The notes below the pieces were generated by a model. That model did not search any database. It was not told the DNA's origin and saw nothing but the letters and a program-made list of their open reading frames with translations. Both the position numbers and the translations under genes were made by a program. Source: Paracoccaceae bacterium (GTDB lineage Bacteria > Pseudomonadota > Alphaproteobacteria > Rhodobacterales > Rhodobacteraceae). From it: a DNA stretch of 64,000 bases. Positions 16,618-27,395 of the stretch are shown here, in pieces. The stretch covers positions 749,604 to 813,603 of the forward strand of contig JAHRYM010000002.1 of assembly GCA_020622085.1 (NCBI GenBank), written 5' to 3'. Position 1 is the stretch's first letter; every line of letters begins with the position of its first letter.

Positions 16618-17085
16618 ATGACCAATACGCTGTCAAGCGAACGACTCGGCGAGATCATCGCCACCCATGCCGGTCTTGAAGGCCCGCTTCTGCCGATTTT
16701 CCATGCCATCCAGGAAGAAGTCGGCCACATCCCGCAGGATGCGCTGCCTGTGATTGCCCAGGCGCTGAACATCAGCCGCGCCGAGGCGCATGGCGTGATG
16801 TCATTCTACCACGACTTCCGCGCCAACCCCGCAGGCCGCCATGTGGTGAAGCTTTGTCGGGCAGAGGCCTGCCAGTCCATGGGCGCAGATGCGCTGCATG
16901 ATCACGCGAAAGAACGGCTGGGCATAGACTTCAACGAAACTACCAAGAACGGCGCCGTGACGCTGGAGCCGGTGTTCTGCCTTGGGCTTTGCGCCTGCGG
17001 GCCGGCTGCCCTGGTGGATGGCAAGGTGGTCGGTCGGCTTGATGCCGAAAAGATCGACCGGATCGCGACGGAGTGCGGCGCATGA
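16618..17085 (+). CDS. fdsG: NAD-dependent formate dehydrogenase gamma subunit
   Basis: A 155-residue NuoE-like electron-transfer subunit of the soluble molybdenum formate dehydrogenase. It carries one thioredoxin-fold [2Fe-2S] cluster with ligands Cys80, Cys85, Cys121 and Cys125 (CRAEAC and CLGLC). The N-terminal helical part (residues 1-70, ending SRAEAHGVMSFYHDF) matches complex I NuoE. Its stop codon overlaps the fdsB start (ATGA). The fdsG-B-A-C-D order matches Rhodobacter capsulatus. Confidence 0.95.
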   Translation: MTNTLSSERLGEIIATHAGLEGPLLPIFHAIQEEVGHIPQDALPVIAQALNISRAEAHGVMSFYHDFRANPAGRHVVKLCRAEACQSMGADALHDHAKERLGIDFNETTKNGAVTLEPVFCLGLCACGPAALVDGKVVGRLDAEKIDRIATECGA

Positions 17086-18626
17086 CCCTGAAGATTTTCC
17101 TTTCCCGCGATGCCGCCGCCAAGGCGCTTGGCGTCGATGATGTCGCCGATGCGATCACCCGCGAAGCCGCGGCGCGTGGCGTTCAGGTGACGCTGGTGCG
17201 GCCGGGATCGCGCGGCATGATCTGGCTGGAACCGCTGGCCGAGGTGGAAACGCCCCAAGGTCGCATGGCCTTTGGCCCGATGACGGCCGCCGATGTGCCG
17301 GGTCTGTTCGGGGATCTGTCCGCCCATCCGAAGGCGCAGGGCCTGACAGAAGAAATCCCGTTCTTCAAATCCCAGACGCGCCTGACCTTCGCGCGCTGCG
17401 GCGTCATCGACCCGCTGAGCCTTGCCGATTACGAAGCCCACGGCGGCCTTGCGGGCCTGGGCCGGGCGCTGGCGATGACCGGCGCCGAGATTGTCGCCGA
17501 AGTCACCGAATCGGGCCTGCGCGGCCGGGGCGGCGCGGGCTTCCCGACCGGGATCAAATGGAAGACGGTCGCCGATGCGGTGGCGGACCGCAAATACATC
17601 GTCTGCAACGCCGATGAAGGCGACAGCGCCACCTTTGCCGACCGGATGCTGATGGAAGGCGATCCCTTCACGCTGATCGAAGGCATGGCCATCGCGGGCA
17701 TCGCCACCGGGGCGACCAAAGGCTACGTCTACCTTCGGTCGGAATACCCCGACGCCGTCGAGGTGATGAACGCGGCAGTGCGCATAGGGCGTGAGGCGGG
17801 ACTGCTGGGCGCATCGGTGCTGGGATCGAACCGGGCCTTCGACATGGAAATCCGCGTTGGCGCGGGCGCCTATGTCTGCGGCGAGGAAACCAGCCTTCTG
17901 AACAGCCTGGAAGGCAAGCGCGGCATCGTGCGCGCCAAGCCGCCGCTGCCGGCGCTGGAAGGCTTCCTGGGCAAGCCCACGGTGGTGAACAACGTCATCT
18001 CGCTGGCGTCGGTGCCGGTGATCCTGGGCAAGGGCGCCAAGCACTACAAGGATTTCGGCCTTGGCCGGTCGCGCGGCACGATCCCGCTGCAGATCGCGGG
18101 CAACGTAAAGCATGGCGGGCTTTATGAAATCGCCTTCGGCCTGACCTTGGGCGAAATCGTCGACACCATCGGCGGCGGCACGGCTTCGGGTCGTCCGGTG
18201 AAGGCGGTGCAGGTCGGCGGGCCGCTGGGCGCCTACTTCCCCCGCGCGCTGTTCGACACGCCCTTCGGCTATGAGGAATTCGCGGGCAAGGACGGGCTTG
18301 TGGGCCATGCTGGCCTTACAATTTTCGATGACAGCACCGACATGCTGAAGATGGCCCGTTTCGCGATGGAGTTCTGTGCGGTAGAATCCTGCGGCAAATG
18401 CACCCCCTGCCGTGTGGGCGCAGTGCGGGGCGTAGAGGTCGTGGATCGTATCGCCGCTGGTGACCCGACGGCGGTGCCGATCCTCAAGGATCTGTGCAAC
18501 ACGATGAAGTTCGGATCGCTTTGTGCGCTTGGCGGCTTCACCCCCTACCCGGTGATGAGCGCGCTGACGCATTTCCCTGATGACTTCTCCGGTTCCGCGA
18601 CCGGGGCGAAGGAGGCCGCAGAATGA
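17082..18626 (+). CDS. fdsB: NAD-dependent formate dehydrogenase beta subunit (FMN, NADH site)
   Basis: A 514-residue NuoF-like diaphorase subunit that passes electrons from formate oxidation to NAD+. An N-terminal NuoE-type thioredoxin-like domain (about 1-110) lacks cluster cysteines. The FMN/NAD-binding region starts at GLRGRGGAGFPTGIKW (145-160), with NADEGDSATF and GAYVCGEETSL further on. The [4Fe-4S] ligands are Cys437, Cys440, Cys443 and Cys481 (ESCGKCTPC and SLCALGG). The start at 17082 overlaps the fdsG stop; an in-frame start at 17073 would overlap more and is not needed. Its stop overlaps fdsA by ATGA. Confidence 0.96.
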   Translation: MTLKIFLSRDAAAKALGVDDVADAITREAAARGVQVTLVRPGSRGMIWLEPLAEVETPQGRMAFGPMTAADVPGLFGDLSAHPKAQGLTEEIPFFKSQTRLTFARCGVIDPLSLADYEAHGGLAGLGRALAMTGAEIVAEVTESGLRGRGGAGFPTGIKWKTVADAVADRKYIVCNADEGDSATFADRMLMEGDPFTLIEGMAIAGIATGATKGYVYLRSEYPDAVEVMNAAVRIGREAGLLGASVLGSNRAFDMEIRVGAGAYVCGEETSLLNSLEGKRGIVRAKPPLPALEGFLGKPTVVNNVISLASVPVILGKGAKHYKDFGLGRSRGTIPLQIAGNVKHGGLYEIAFGLTLGEIVDTIGGGTASGRPVKAVQVGGPLGAYFPRALFDTPFGYEEFAGKDGLVGHAGLTIFDDSTDMLKMARFAMEFCAVESCGKCTPCRVGAVRGVEVVDRIAAGDPTAVPILKDLCNTMKFGSLCALGGFTPYPVMSALTHFPDDFSGSATGAKEAAE

Positions 18627-21502
18627 AAGACTTCATCCTTCCCGATGCCGATTACGGAACCCCCGCCGCCCGTGCGAAGGAAACCGTCACGCTGAACATC
18701 GACGGCTATGACGTGACGGTGCCCGCCGGCACCTCGATCATGCGCGCGGCGATGGAAGCCGGGATTTCGATCCCGAAGCTTTGCGCCACCGATTCCGTTG
18801 ATGCCTTCGGTTCCTGCCGGCTGTGCCTTGTGGAAATCGACGGTCGCGCCGGCACGCCCGCGTCCTGCACCACGCCGGTTGCACCCGGGATCAGGGTCCA
18901 TACCCAGTCCGAAGCCGTGCAGACCATCCGCCGTGGCGTGATGGAGCTTTACGCATCCGACCATCCGGTGCCGGGCCTGACCGATGCCGCCAATGGCGAC
19001 AGCGAGTTGCAGTCGATGGCCGCCCGTGTCGGCCTGCGTGAAATCCGCTATCAACCGGTGGCGCAGCATGTGCGCCAGTATGGCGCCGACGGGACTTCGA
19101 ACCCGGACTGGAAGCCGATCGACGACAGCAACCCCTATTTCAGCTACGATCCGTCGAAATGCATCGTCTGCTCGCTTTGCGTGCGGGCCTGCGACGAGGT
19201 GCAGGGCACCTTCGCGCTGACGATCGAGGGGCGCGGCTTTGACAGCCGGATGTCGGCCGGCATGGCCGATGACAACTATCTGTCGTCCGACTGCGTGTCT
19301 TGCGGAGCCTGCGTGCAGGTTTGCCCGACCGGCAGCCTTCAGGAAAAATCCATCGCCCAAATGGGCTTGCCGGACCGTTCGGTGATCACGACCTGCGCCT
19401 ATTGCGGCGTCGGCTGCAACTTCAAGGCCGAGATGCGCGGCGACGAACTGGTGCGGATGGTTCCCTACAAGCACGGCCCGGCCAACCGCGGCCACAGCTG
19501 CGTCAAGGGCCGCTTCGCCTATGGCTACGCCACCCATCGGGACCGCATCCTGAAGCCGATGATCCGCGAGAATTTCTCGGACCCGTGGAAGGAAGTTTCC
19601 TGGGACGAGGCGCTGGGCTTCGCCGCAACGCGGATGAAGGACATCATCACCCGCCACGGCCAGAAGTCGGTGGGGGTCGTCACCTCGAGCCGCTGCACCA
19701 ACGAAGAATCCTACCTGGTGCAGAAGCTGACCCGCGCGGTGTTCATGAACAACAACACCGACACCTGCGCCCGCGTCTGCCATTCGCCGACCGGATATGG
19801 CCTGGGCCAGACCTTCGGCACCTCGGCCGGCACGCAGGACTTCGACTCGGTCGAACATTGCGACGTGGCGCTGGTGATCGGCGCCAACCCGGCGGCGGCG
19901 CATCCGGTCTTTGCCTCGCGGCTGAAGAAGCGTTTGCGCGGGGGCGCCAAGCTGATCGTCGTCGATCCGCGTCGGTCGGAGACGATGGAAGGCCCGCATT
20001 ACGAGGCGTCGCACCACCTGGCGCTGCGTCCGGGCACCAACGTCATCATCCTCAGCGCACTTGCGCATGTGATCGTGACCGAGAAGCTTTATGACGAGGC
20101 GTTCATCCGCACCCGCTGCGACTGGGACGAATTCCAGGACTACGCCGAATTCATCACCGATCCGCGCCACAGCCCCGAAGCGACCGAGGCGCTGACCGGC
20201 GTTCCGGCGGCCGAGGTGCGCGGCGCGGCCCGGCTTTACGCCACCGGGGGCAATGCGGCGATCTACTACGGCCTGGGCGTCACCGAACACAGCCAGGGTT
20301 CGACCGCCGTCATCGGCATCGCCAACCTTGCGATGATGACCGGCAACATCGGCCGGGCCGGCGTGGGCGTGAACCCGCTGCGCGGCCAGAACAACGTGCA
20401 GGGCTCGTGCGACATGGGATCCTTCCCGCACGAACTGCCGGGCTATCGCCATGTGAAGAACCCGGAAGTGCGCGCCATCTATGAAAAGGCCTGGGGCGTC
20501 GAGATCGATCCCGAACCCGGCCTGCGCATCAACAACATGCTTGATGCCGCCATCGACGGCAGCTTCAAGGCGCTGTACTGCCAGGGCGAGGACATCCTGC
20601 AATCCGACCCGGATTCGCAGCACACCGCCGCCGGTCTTGCGGCGATGGAGCTGGTGATCGTCCACGACCTGTTCCTGAACGAAACCGCGAACTACGCCCA
20701 TGTCTTCTTCCCGGGATCGACCTTCCTGGAAAAGGACGGCACCTTCACCAACGCCGAACGCCGCATCAACATGGTGCGTCAGGTGATGGCCCCGAAACAG
20801 GGCTATGCCGACTGGGAAGTGACCCAGTTGCTCGCCAATGCGATGGGCGCGAACTGGACCTATACCCATCCCAGCCAGATCATGGACGAAATCGCCATGA
20901 CCACGCCCTCCTTCGCTGGTGTGACCTATGAAAAGCTGGACCGGCTGGGCTCGATCCAGTGGCCCTGCAATGACTCCGCGCCGGAAGGCACCCCGATGAT
21001 GCATATCGACGGGTTCGTGCGCGGCAAGGGCAAGTTCATCCGCACCGAATATGTGGCGACGGATGAACGGACCGGCCCGCGCTATCCGCTGCTGCTGACC
21101 ACGGGCCGGGTGCTGTCGCAATACAACGTCGGCGCCCAGACCCGCCGCACGGAAAACGTCGTGTGGTATGACGAGGACATCCTCGAAATGCACCCGCATG
21201 ACGCCGAGAACCGTGGCATCCGCGATGGCGAACTGGTGCGCCTTGCGTCACGCTCGGGCGAGACATCGCTGCGCGTCTGGGTCACGGACAAGGTCAGCCC
21301 GGGTGTGGTCTTCACCACCTTCCACCACCCCGGCATCATGGCCAACGTCGTGACGACCGACTATTCCGACTGGGCGACCAACTGCCCGGAATACAAGGTC
21401 ACGGCCGTGCAGGTCAGCCCGTCGAACGGGCCCTCCGAATGGCAGGAAACCTATGAGCGCCATTCGGAACAGTCGCGGCGCATCCTGCCTGCGGCGGAAT
21501 GA
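18623..21502 (+). CDS. fdsA: NAD-dependent formate dehydrogenase alpha subunit, His-Cys cluster ligands missing
   Basis: The 959-residue catalytic subunit oxidises formate at a bis-molybdopterin guanine dinucleotide centre. An N-terminal [2Fe-2S] domain has Cys54, Cys65, Cys68 and Cys82. Two ferredoxin-type [4Fe-4S] sites follow (Cys180/183/186/190 and Cys224/227/230/234), then the cofactor-proximal [4Fe-4S] site (Cys258/261/265/293). The active-site pair is Cys386-His387 in TCARVCHSPT, the same Cys number as in R. capsulatus FdsA. The complex I-like His-Cys site is altered: His114 stays, but the three expected cysteines read Gly118, Asp121 and Ser127 (DHPVPGLTDAANGDSELQ), so that [4Fe-4S] cluster cannot form in the usual way. 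All other regions look intact. ATGA overlap with fdsB. Confidence 0.96.
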   Translation: MKDFILPDADYGTPAARAKETVTLNIDGYDVTVPAGTSIMRAAMEAGISIPKLCATDSVDAFGSCRLCLVEIDGRAGTPASCTTPVAPGIRVHTQSEAVQTIRRGVMELYASDHPVPGLTDAANGDSELQSMAARVGLREIRYQPVAQHVRQYGADGTSNPDWKPIDDSNPYFSYDPSKCIVCSLCVRACDEVQGTFALTIEGRGFDSRMSAGMADDNYLSSDCVSCGACVQVCPTGSLQEKSIAQMGLPDRSVITTCAYCGVGCNFKAEMRGDELVRMVPYKHGPANRGHSCVKGRFAYGYATHRDRILKPMIRENFSDPWKEVSWDEALGFAATRMKDIITRHGQKSVGVVTSSRCTNEESYLVQKLTRAVFMNNNTDTCARVCHSPTGYGLGQTFGTSAGTQDFDSVEHCDVALVIGANPAAAHPVFASRLKKRLRGGAKLIVVDPRRSETMEGPHYEASHHLALRPGTNVIILSALAHVIVTEKLYDEAFIRTRCDWDEFQDYAEFITDPRHSPEATEALTGVPAAEVRGAARLYATGGNAAIYYGLGVTEHSQGSTAVIGIANLAMMTGNIGRAGVGVNPLRGQNNVQGSCDMGSFPHELPGYRHVKNPEVRAIYEKAWGVEIDPEPGLRINNMLDAAIDGSFKALYCQGEDILQSDPDSQHTAAGLAAMELVIVHDLFLNETANYAHVFFPGSTFLEKDGTFTNAERRINMVRQVMAPKQGYADWEVTQLLANAMGANWTYTHPSQIMDEIAMTTPSFAGVTYEKLDRLGSIQWPCNDSAPEGTPMMHIDGFVRGKGKFIRTEYVATDERTGPRYPLLLTTGRVLSQYNVGAQTRRTENVVWYDEDILEMHPHDAENRGIRDGELVRLASRSGETSLRVWVTDKVSPGVVFTTFHHPGIMANVVTTDYSDWATNCPEYKVTAVQVSPSNGPSEWQETYERHSEQSRRILPAAE

Positions 21503-21512
21503 CGGTCAGGTG

Positions 21513-22325
21513 ATGCAGTCCCACCGGCGCACATCACGGCTTGCCTATCGGGCCGGCCGGTTCGAGCAGGGCCAGCGCGCCCTGCCCGAAGAAGTGCCGG
21601 TTGCGCTGGTCTACAACGGCACCACGCAGGCCGTGATGATGGCCACGCCCGCCGCGTTCGAGGATTTCGCGGCGGGGTTTTCGCTGACCGAAGGTATCAT
21701 TTCCGATCTGTCTGAAATCACCGAAACCGAGGTCGTCGAACATGGCACCGGCATCGAAATCCGCATGTGGCTCGCGCCTCCGGCGGAGGCGCGCTTTTCC
21801 GCCCGCCGCCGCGCTCAGGTCGGCCCCGTGGGCTGCGGGCTTTGCGGGATCGACAGCCTGTCCGAGGCCCTGCGGGTTCTGCCGAAGGTGCAATGCGATA
21901 TCCGCCTGACGCCCCCGGACGTGGCCGATGCGATGGCGGGCCTGACCCGGCATCAGGCGCTGCACGACACCACCCGCGCCGCGCATGCCGCCGGCTTCTG
22001 GCAGCCCGGCCTTGGCGTGACGCTGGGGCGCGAGGATGTCGGCCGCCACAACGCGCTTGATAAACTCGCCGGTGCGATGGCTCGCGCCGGTCTTGCCGCC
22101 GAAGGCGCGCTGGTCATCACCAGCCGCGTCTCGGTCGACATGGTGCAGAAGGCGGTGATGGTCGGTGCGCCGGTCCTGATCGCGGCTTCTGCCCCCACTG
22201 CGCTTGCGGTCGAAGAAGCCGACCGCAGCAACCTTACGCTGATCGCGCTGGCGCGCGGCAGCGATTTCGACGTCTACACCCATACCGAACGCCTGATCCA
22301 AGGACCGCACGCCCATGTCGCCTGA
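21513..22325 (+). CDS. fdsC: formate dehydrogenase accessory sulfurtransferase (FdhD/FdsC)
   Basis: A 270-residue FdhD-family chaperone that binds bis-MGD and delivers sulfur to it before insertion into FdsA. The redox-active CxxC is CGLC (Cys108-Cys111) in PVGCGLCGIDS. Other family marks are AGFSLTEGII, the GREDVGRHNALDKLAG block and SRVSVDMVQKAVMVGAPVL. ATG 21513 is used; GTG 21510 is adjacent and a longer in-frame start at 21453 would overlap fdsA by 50 bases. The last 11 bases overlap fdsD. It is called fdsC in R. capsulatus. Confidence 0.94.
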   Translation: MQSHRRTSRLAYRAGRFEQGQRALPEEVPVALVYNGTTQAVMMATPAAFEDFAAGFSLTEGIISDLSEITETEVVEHGTGIEIRMWLAPPAEARFSARRRAQVGPVGCGLCGIDSLSEALRVLPKVQCDIRLTPPDVADAMAGLTRHQALHDTTRAAHAAGFWQPGLGVTLGREDVGRHNALDKLAGAMARAGLAAEGALVITSRVSVDMVQKAVMVGAPVLIAASAPTALAVEEADRSNLTLIALARGSDFDVYTHTERLIQGPHAHVA

Positions 22326-22536
22326 AAAGATGATCCGCATGGCCAACCAGATCGCCATGTTCTTCGAAACCAAACCCCATGCCGAAGGCGTGAACGGGGT
22401 TGCGGCCCATATCAATGACTTCTGGGAACCCCGGATGCGGCGGCAGTTGCTGGATCACCTGGCCACCGGCGGCGAGGGCCTGCGCCCGCTGGTCCTGGAA
22501 GGCGCCGACCTGATCCGCAAGCCCAAGGCCGCCTGA
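22315..22536 (+). CDS. fdsD: NAD-dependent formate dehydrogenase delta subunit
   Basis: A 73-residue small subunit that associates with the FdsA/FdsB/FdsG complex and supports its assembly or stability. The sequence MIRMANQIAMFFETKP, the central GVAAHINDFWEPRMRRQL and a basic C-terminus are typical. It overlaps fdsC by 11 bases and is the last gene of the operon. Only one base separates its stop from the stop of the convergent alcohol dehydrogenase gene, so no separate terminator fits between them. Confidence 0.93.
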   Translation: MSPEKMIRMANQIAMFFETKPHAEGVNGVAAHINDFWEPRMRRQLLDHLATGGEGLRPLVLEGADLIRKPKAA

Positions 22537-22537
22537 C

Positions 22538-23619
22538 CTATCCGGCAGCGCCCAGGATCGCTTCCAGATCCCGGGCGTCCAGCGGCACCGGGTTGGCCTT
22601 CATCGAAGAGGCCGACAGCGCCGCTTCGGCGACGGCCCGGTGATCCGCAGGATTCAGTCCCAGCGCCGACAGGCGCGGCAATCCCGCGCCATGGATCCAG
22701 TCCTCCAGCGCATCGACGGGGCCAAGCGCCCGCAGCACCTCTGCCATTCGCGGGGCAGCCGCGTTGGCGCGCAAGATATGCGGCAAAAGCGCCCCGCAGA
22801 TCGCCCCATGCGCCGCGCCGGTCATCCCGCCGATCACACCCGCCAGACCATGCACGGCACCAAGCCCCGAATTCGCCAGTGCCAGTCCCCCACAAAGGCT
22901 GACCCAGGCCATCGCATCGCGCGCCTTCGGGTCTTCTCCCGCCATCAGCGCCCGCAGCGCTGCGATCCCCTCGGCCATGGCAGGACGACACAGCGAATCG
23001 GTATAGGCATTGGCCCGCGTGCAAAGCCAAGGCTCGACCACCTGCACCAGCGCATCAAGGCCAGAGACCAGCGTCACCCCGCGCGGCGCATTGTCGGTCA
23101 GGGCCGGATCGACGATCGCCACCCGCGCGATCATCCGGTCGTCGCGCAAGCTGACCTTGCGGCGATGGGCGGGCACGTCGATCACCGCGTTCTTCGTCAC
23201 CTCGGCCCCGGTTCCGGCGGTGGTCGGCACCGCGACAAAGGGCAAGGGCGGGGCAGACAAAGGCAGCCCCTTCCCCACCACCTCCAGATGGTCCATCGCC
23301 CCGCCCGGCGCGGGGACCAGTGCCGCCACTGCCTTGCCCAAGTCGACCGCCGCGCCACCGCCAAGCGAGATCACCAGATCGACGCCGCGCGCCGCCTCGA
23401 CCGCAGCCTCGAGCATCGCCAGCGTCGGCTCCTGCCCGCAGGAAATCGCGCGGACCGCCATCCCCGCCTGCCGCAGATCCTGCCGCAGCCATTCGGCGCG
23501 GCCCGCGTCACGGCCATGAACCAGCGCCACGCCGCGACCGAAGCTTGCGGCGATGCCGGCCGCCTCTGCCGCCTGCCCGCGCCCGAAAAGGATCTTGCCC
23601 GGCTGAAGGATCGAAAAGC

Positions 23620-23623
<4 letters not shown>
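22538..23623 (-). CDS. iron-containing alcohol dehydrogenase with a substituted metal ligand
   Basis: A 361-residue group III (iron-type) alcohol dehydrogenase. The NAD(P)-binding [10 protein letters not shown] segment is at 88-97 and the substrate/cofactor loop [11 protein letters not shown] at 133-143. The usual metal ligands Asp-His-His-His read Asp190, Gln194, His258 and His272, so the second ligand is Gln ([12 protein letters not shown]). Some subfamilies naturally carry Gln here, so activity is not excluded. It follows glpK with an ATGA-type overlap and is probably the last gene of the glycerol operon. Oxidation or reduction of a glycerol-derived alcohol or aldehyde is an inference from position; the substrate is unknown. 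Confidence 0.85.
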
Positions 23624-25104
<1,481 letters not shown>

Positions 25105-25109
25105 GTGCC

Positions 25110-25133
25110 GCTTCTTCTTTGCCCAAATACTCA
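25110..25133 (-). repeat. dispersed 24-base repeat, copy 2
   Basis: Minus-strand core TGAGTATTTGGGCAAAGAAG plus AAGC, identical to the copy at 40971-40994. It ends five bases before the glpK start codon, so it forms the translation-initiation region of glpK. Confidence 0.75.
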
Positions 25134-25161
25134 GATCCTGCGCCTGCCACCGGCGCAAGGT

Positions 25162-25187
25162 AAAGGGGGCGGCGCACCGCCCCCCCC
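25162..25187 (-). terminator. GC hairpin between glpV and glpK (attenuator or mRNA-stabilising stem)
   Basis: An eight-base-pair perfect stem (GGGGGCGG at 25165-25172 with CCGCCCCC at 25177-25184) has a four-base loop and is followed on the minus strand by a short UUU. It lies within ten bases of the stop of the binding-protein gene. Such stems commonly raise binding-protein mRNA relative to distal genes by partial termination or 3' end protection. Confidence 0.5.
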
Positions 25188-25192
25188 AAAGA

Positions 25193-26917
25193 TCACTTCT
25201 GCCAGGACTTGATCAACTCGTCATAGTTGATCGTCTGCGGCTTTTCCTTTTCGTTCTCGACCTTCAGCTGCGGCGCCAGATTGCCCTTGGACACCGCATC
25301 CGCGTTCCAGTAGGCTAGGTCATGCTCCTCGGCCAGCTTCGGGCCGATATCGCCCTGCACGCCCGATTTCTCGATCCGCGCCATCACCTTTTCCTGCTCG
25401 GCACAAAGGCTGTCCATGGCTTCCTGCGCGGTCTTGGCGCCCGACGAGGCATCGCCGATTGCCTGCCACCACAGCTGCGCCAGCTTCGGGTAATCCGGCA
25501 CGTTGGTGCCCGTGGGCGACCACTGAACGCGGGCGGGCGAGCGGTAGAACTCGATCAGACCGCCCAGTTTCGGCGCGCGGTCGGTGAACGACTGGTGCTG
25601 GATCGTCGATTCCCGGATCAACGTCAGGCCGACGTGGCTTTTCTTCACGTCGACCGTCTTTGAGGTGACGAACTGCGCGTAAAGCCAGGCGGCCTTGGCG
25701 CGGTCATCCGGCGTGGACTTCAGAAGTGTCCACGACCCCACATCCTGATAGCCCAGCTTCATGCCGTCCTTCCAGTAGACGCCATGCGGCGAGGGGGCGA
25801 AGCGCCACTTCGGCGTGCCGTCCTCGTTCACCACCGGCAGGCCGTCCTTGACCATGTCGGCGGTAAAGGCGGTGTACATGAACATCTGCTGGGCAATCTC
25901 GCCCTGCGCCGGAACCGGCCCCGATTCCGAGAAGGTCATGCCTTGCGCCGCTGCCGGGGCATAGGCCTTCAGCCAGTCGAGGTATTTCTGGATCGCATAG
26001 ACCGAGGCCGGCCCGTTGGTATCGCCGCCACGCGCCACGCAAGACCCGACGGGGCGCGAGTTTTCATCGACCTTGATACCCCATTCATCGACCGGCAGAC
26101 CATTCGGCAGGCCCTTGTCGCCGTTCCCCGCCATCGACAGCCAGGCATCGGTGAAGCGCCAGCCCAGGCTCGGGTCCTTCTTGCCATAGTCCATATGGCC
26201 ATAGACCTTCTTGCCGTCGATTTCGCGGCCGGTGAAGAATTCGGCGATATCCTCATAAGCCGACCAGTTGACTGGGACGCCCAGATCGTAGCCATACTTG
26301 GCCTTGAAATCCGCCTTGTTCTTTTCGTCGTTGAACCAGTCATAGCGGAACCAGTAGAGGTTCGCGAACTGCTGGTCGGGCAGTTGGTAAAGATCGCCGT
26401 CCGGGGCCGTCGTGAACTTGGTCCCGATGAAGTCGGCAAGGTCAAGGCCGGGGTTGGTCACGTCCTTGCCCGCGTTCGCCATCCAGTCGGTCAGGCTGCG
26501 CGCCTGCTTGTAGCGCCAATGGGTGCCGATCAGGTCGCTGTCGTTGACATAGGCATCATAGATGTTTTCGCCCGACTGCATCTGGGTCTGCAGCTTCTCG
26601 ACCACATCGCCTTCGCCGATCAGGTCATGGGTCAGCTTGATGCCGGTGATCGCGGTGAACGCCGGGGCCAGCACCTTGGATTCGTATTCATGGGTGGTGA
26701 TGGTTTCCGACACCACCTTGATCTCCATGCCGGCGAAAGGCTTCGCGGCATCGACGAACCACTGCATCTCCTTTTCCTGGTCTGCGCGGCTCAGCGACGA
26801 CATGTCGCCGATTTCCTTGTCAAGAAAGGCTTTCGCCTCCTCGATTCCAGCCCAGGACGGGGCGCCCGTGACCATCAGGGCAAGGGCAAGCGCCGTTGTC
26901 GAATAACGTAGTCTCAT
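25193..26917 (-). CDS. glpV: glycerol ABC transporter substrate-binding protein
   Basis: The periplasmic solute receptor of a Rhizobium-type glycerol importer. The 574-residue product has a signal peptide ([19 protein letters not shown], cleavage near residue 23) and a large extracellular solute-binding domain of family 1 (for example [15 protein letters not shown] and [18 protein letters not shown]). The assignment rests on gene order: glpD, glpS, glpT, glpP, glpQ, glpU, glpV, glpK is the layout I recall from Rhizobium leguminosarum. The start at 26917 begins the signal peptide; the open frame further upstream to 27127 has no such signal. A hairpin follows the stop codon. Confidence 0.9.
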   Translation of the reverse strand: MRLRYSTTALALALMVTGAPSWAGIEEAKAFLDKEIGDMSSLSRADQEKEMQWFVDAAKPFAGMEIKVVSETITTHEYESKVLAPAFTAITGIKLTHDLIGEGDVVEKLQTQMQSGENIYDAYVNDSDLIGTHWRYKQARSLTDWMANAGKDVTNPGLDLADFIGTKFTTAPDGDLYQLPDQQFANLYWFRYDWFNDEKNKADFKAKYGYDLGVPVNWSAYEDIAEFFTGREIDGKKVYGHMDYGKKDPSLGWRFTDAWLSMAGNGDKGLPNGLPVDEWGIKVDENSRPVGSCVARGGDTNGPASVYAIQKYLDWLKAYAPAAAQGMTFSESGPVPAQGEIAQQMFMYTAFTADMVKDGLPVVNEDGTPKWRFAPSPHGVYWKDGMKLGYQDVGSWTLLKSTPDDRAKAAWLYAQFVTSKTVDVKKSHVGLTLIRESTIQHQSFTDRAPKLGGLIEFYRSPARVQWSPTGTNVPDYPKLAQLWWQAIGDASSGAKTAQEAMDSLCAEQEKVMARIEKSGVQGDIGPKLAEEHDLAYWNADAVSKGNLAPQLKVENEKEKPQTINYDELIKSWQK

Positions 26918-26990
26918 GTCACTCCTCCTGTTGCATGTCGTGTTGGTATTGCGGGTCAGAACGTCTTGCCCGACTCCGTCGGCTTGCCCG

Positions 26991-27395
26991 TCAGGCCCAG
27001 CGAAAGACTGCTGCGGCATAGACGAGGCATGGAAGCAGCGCCCCCCAGAGGGGGGAGCCGAAGGCGGCAAGCCAGGCAAGGCAGATGAAGGCCGAGCCAA
27101 GCAGCGTGATGAACAACCTGTCGCCACGGGTGGTTTCGATGCGCAGGATGCCCATACGCGGGGTTTCCGGGAAACGGATCGCGGCCCAGGTGAAGACGAC
27201 CAGCAGCGCCGCGATGACGACGAAGAACACCCCCGTCGGGAAGGTCCAGGCCATCCAGCCGCCGGGGATCAGCGGCGCCGTCCAGTCGCGCGCACCGTCG
27301 GTTTGGGGCACGGCCGCAAACAGCAGCGCAAGGATGGCCAGCAGGATCGCACCGGCCAGGATGAGGAACAGGTTGGTGCCTTTGTTGTGGGTCAT
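26991..27395 (-). CDS. glpU: small integral membrane protein of the glycerol transporter (DUF2160-like)
   Basis: A 134-residue protein with four predicted transmembrane helices (about residues 7-28, 50-75, 93-113 and 115-132). It matches the position and size of GlpU in the Rhizobium glycerol operon, known as a DUF2160 membrane protein of unclear role. Its start overlaps the glpQ stop (TGATG), indicating translational coupling with the permease genes. The correct frame is fixed by MTHNKGTNLFLILAGAILL at the start. Confidence 0.85.
   Translation of the reverse strand: MTHNKGTNLFLILAGAILLAILALLFAAVPQTDGARDWTAPLIPGGWMAWTFPTGVFFVVIAALLVVFTWAAIRFPETPRMGILRIETTRGDRLFITLLGSAFICLAWLAAFGSPLWGALLPCLVYAAAVFRWA

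Noticed and set aside
16618-22536. fds genes as part of complex I or a hydrogenase
   Set aside because: The Cys386-His387 site in FdsA, the FdhD homologue and the fdsD gene identify formate dehydrogenase. No hydrogenase or further nuo genes are present.
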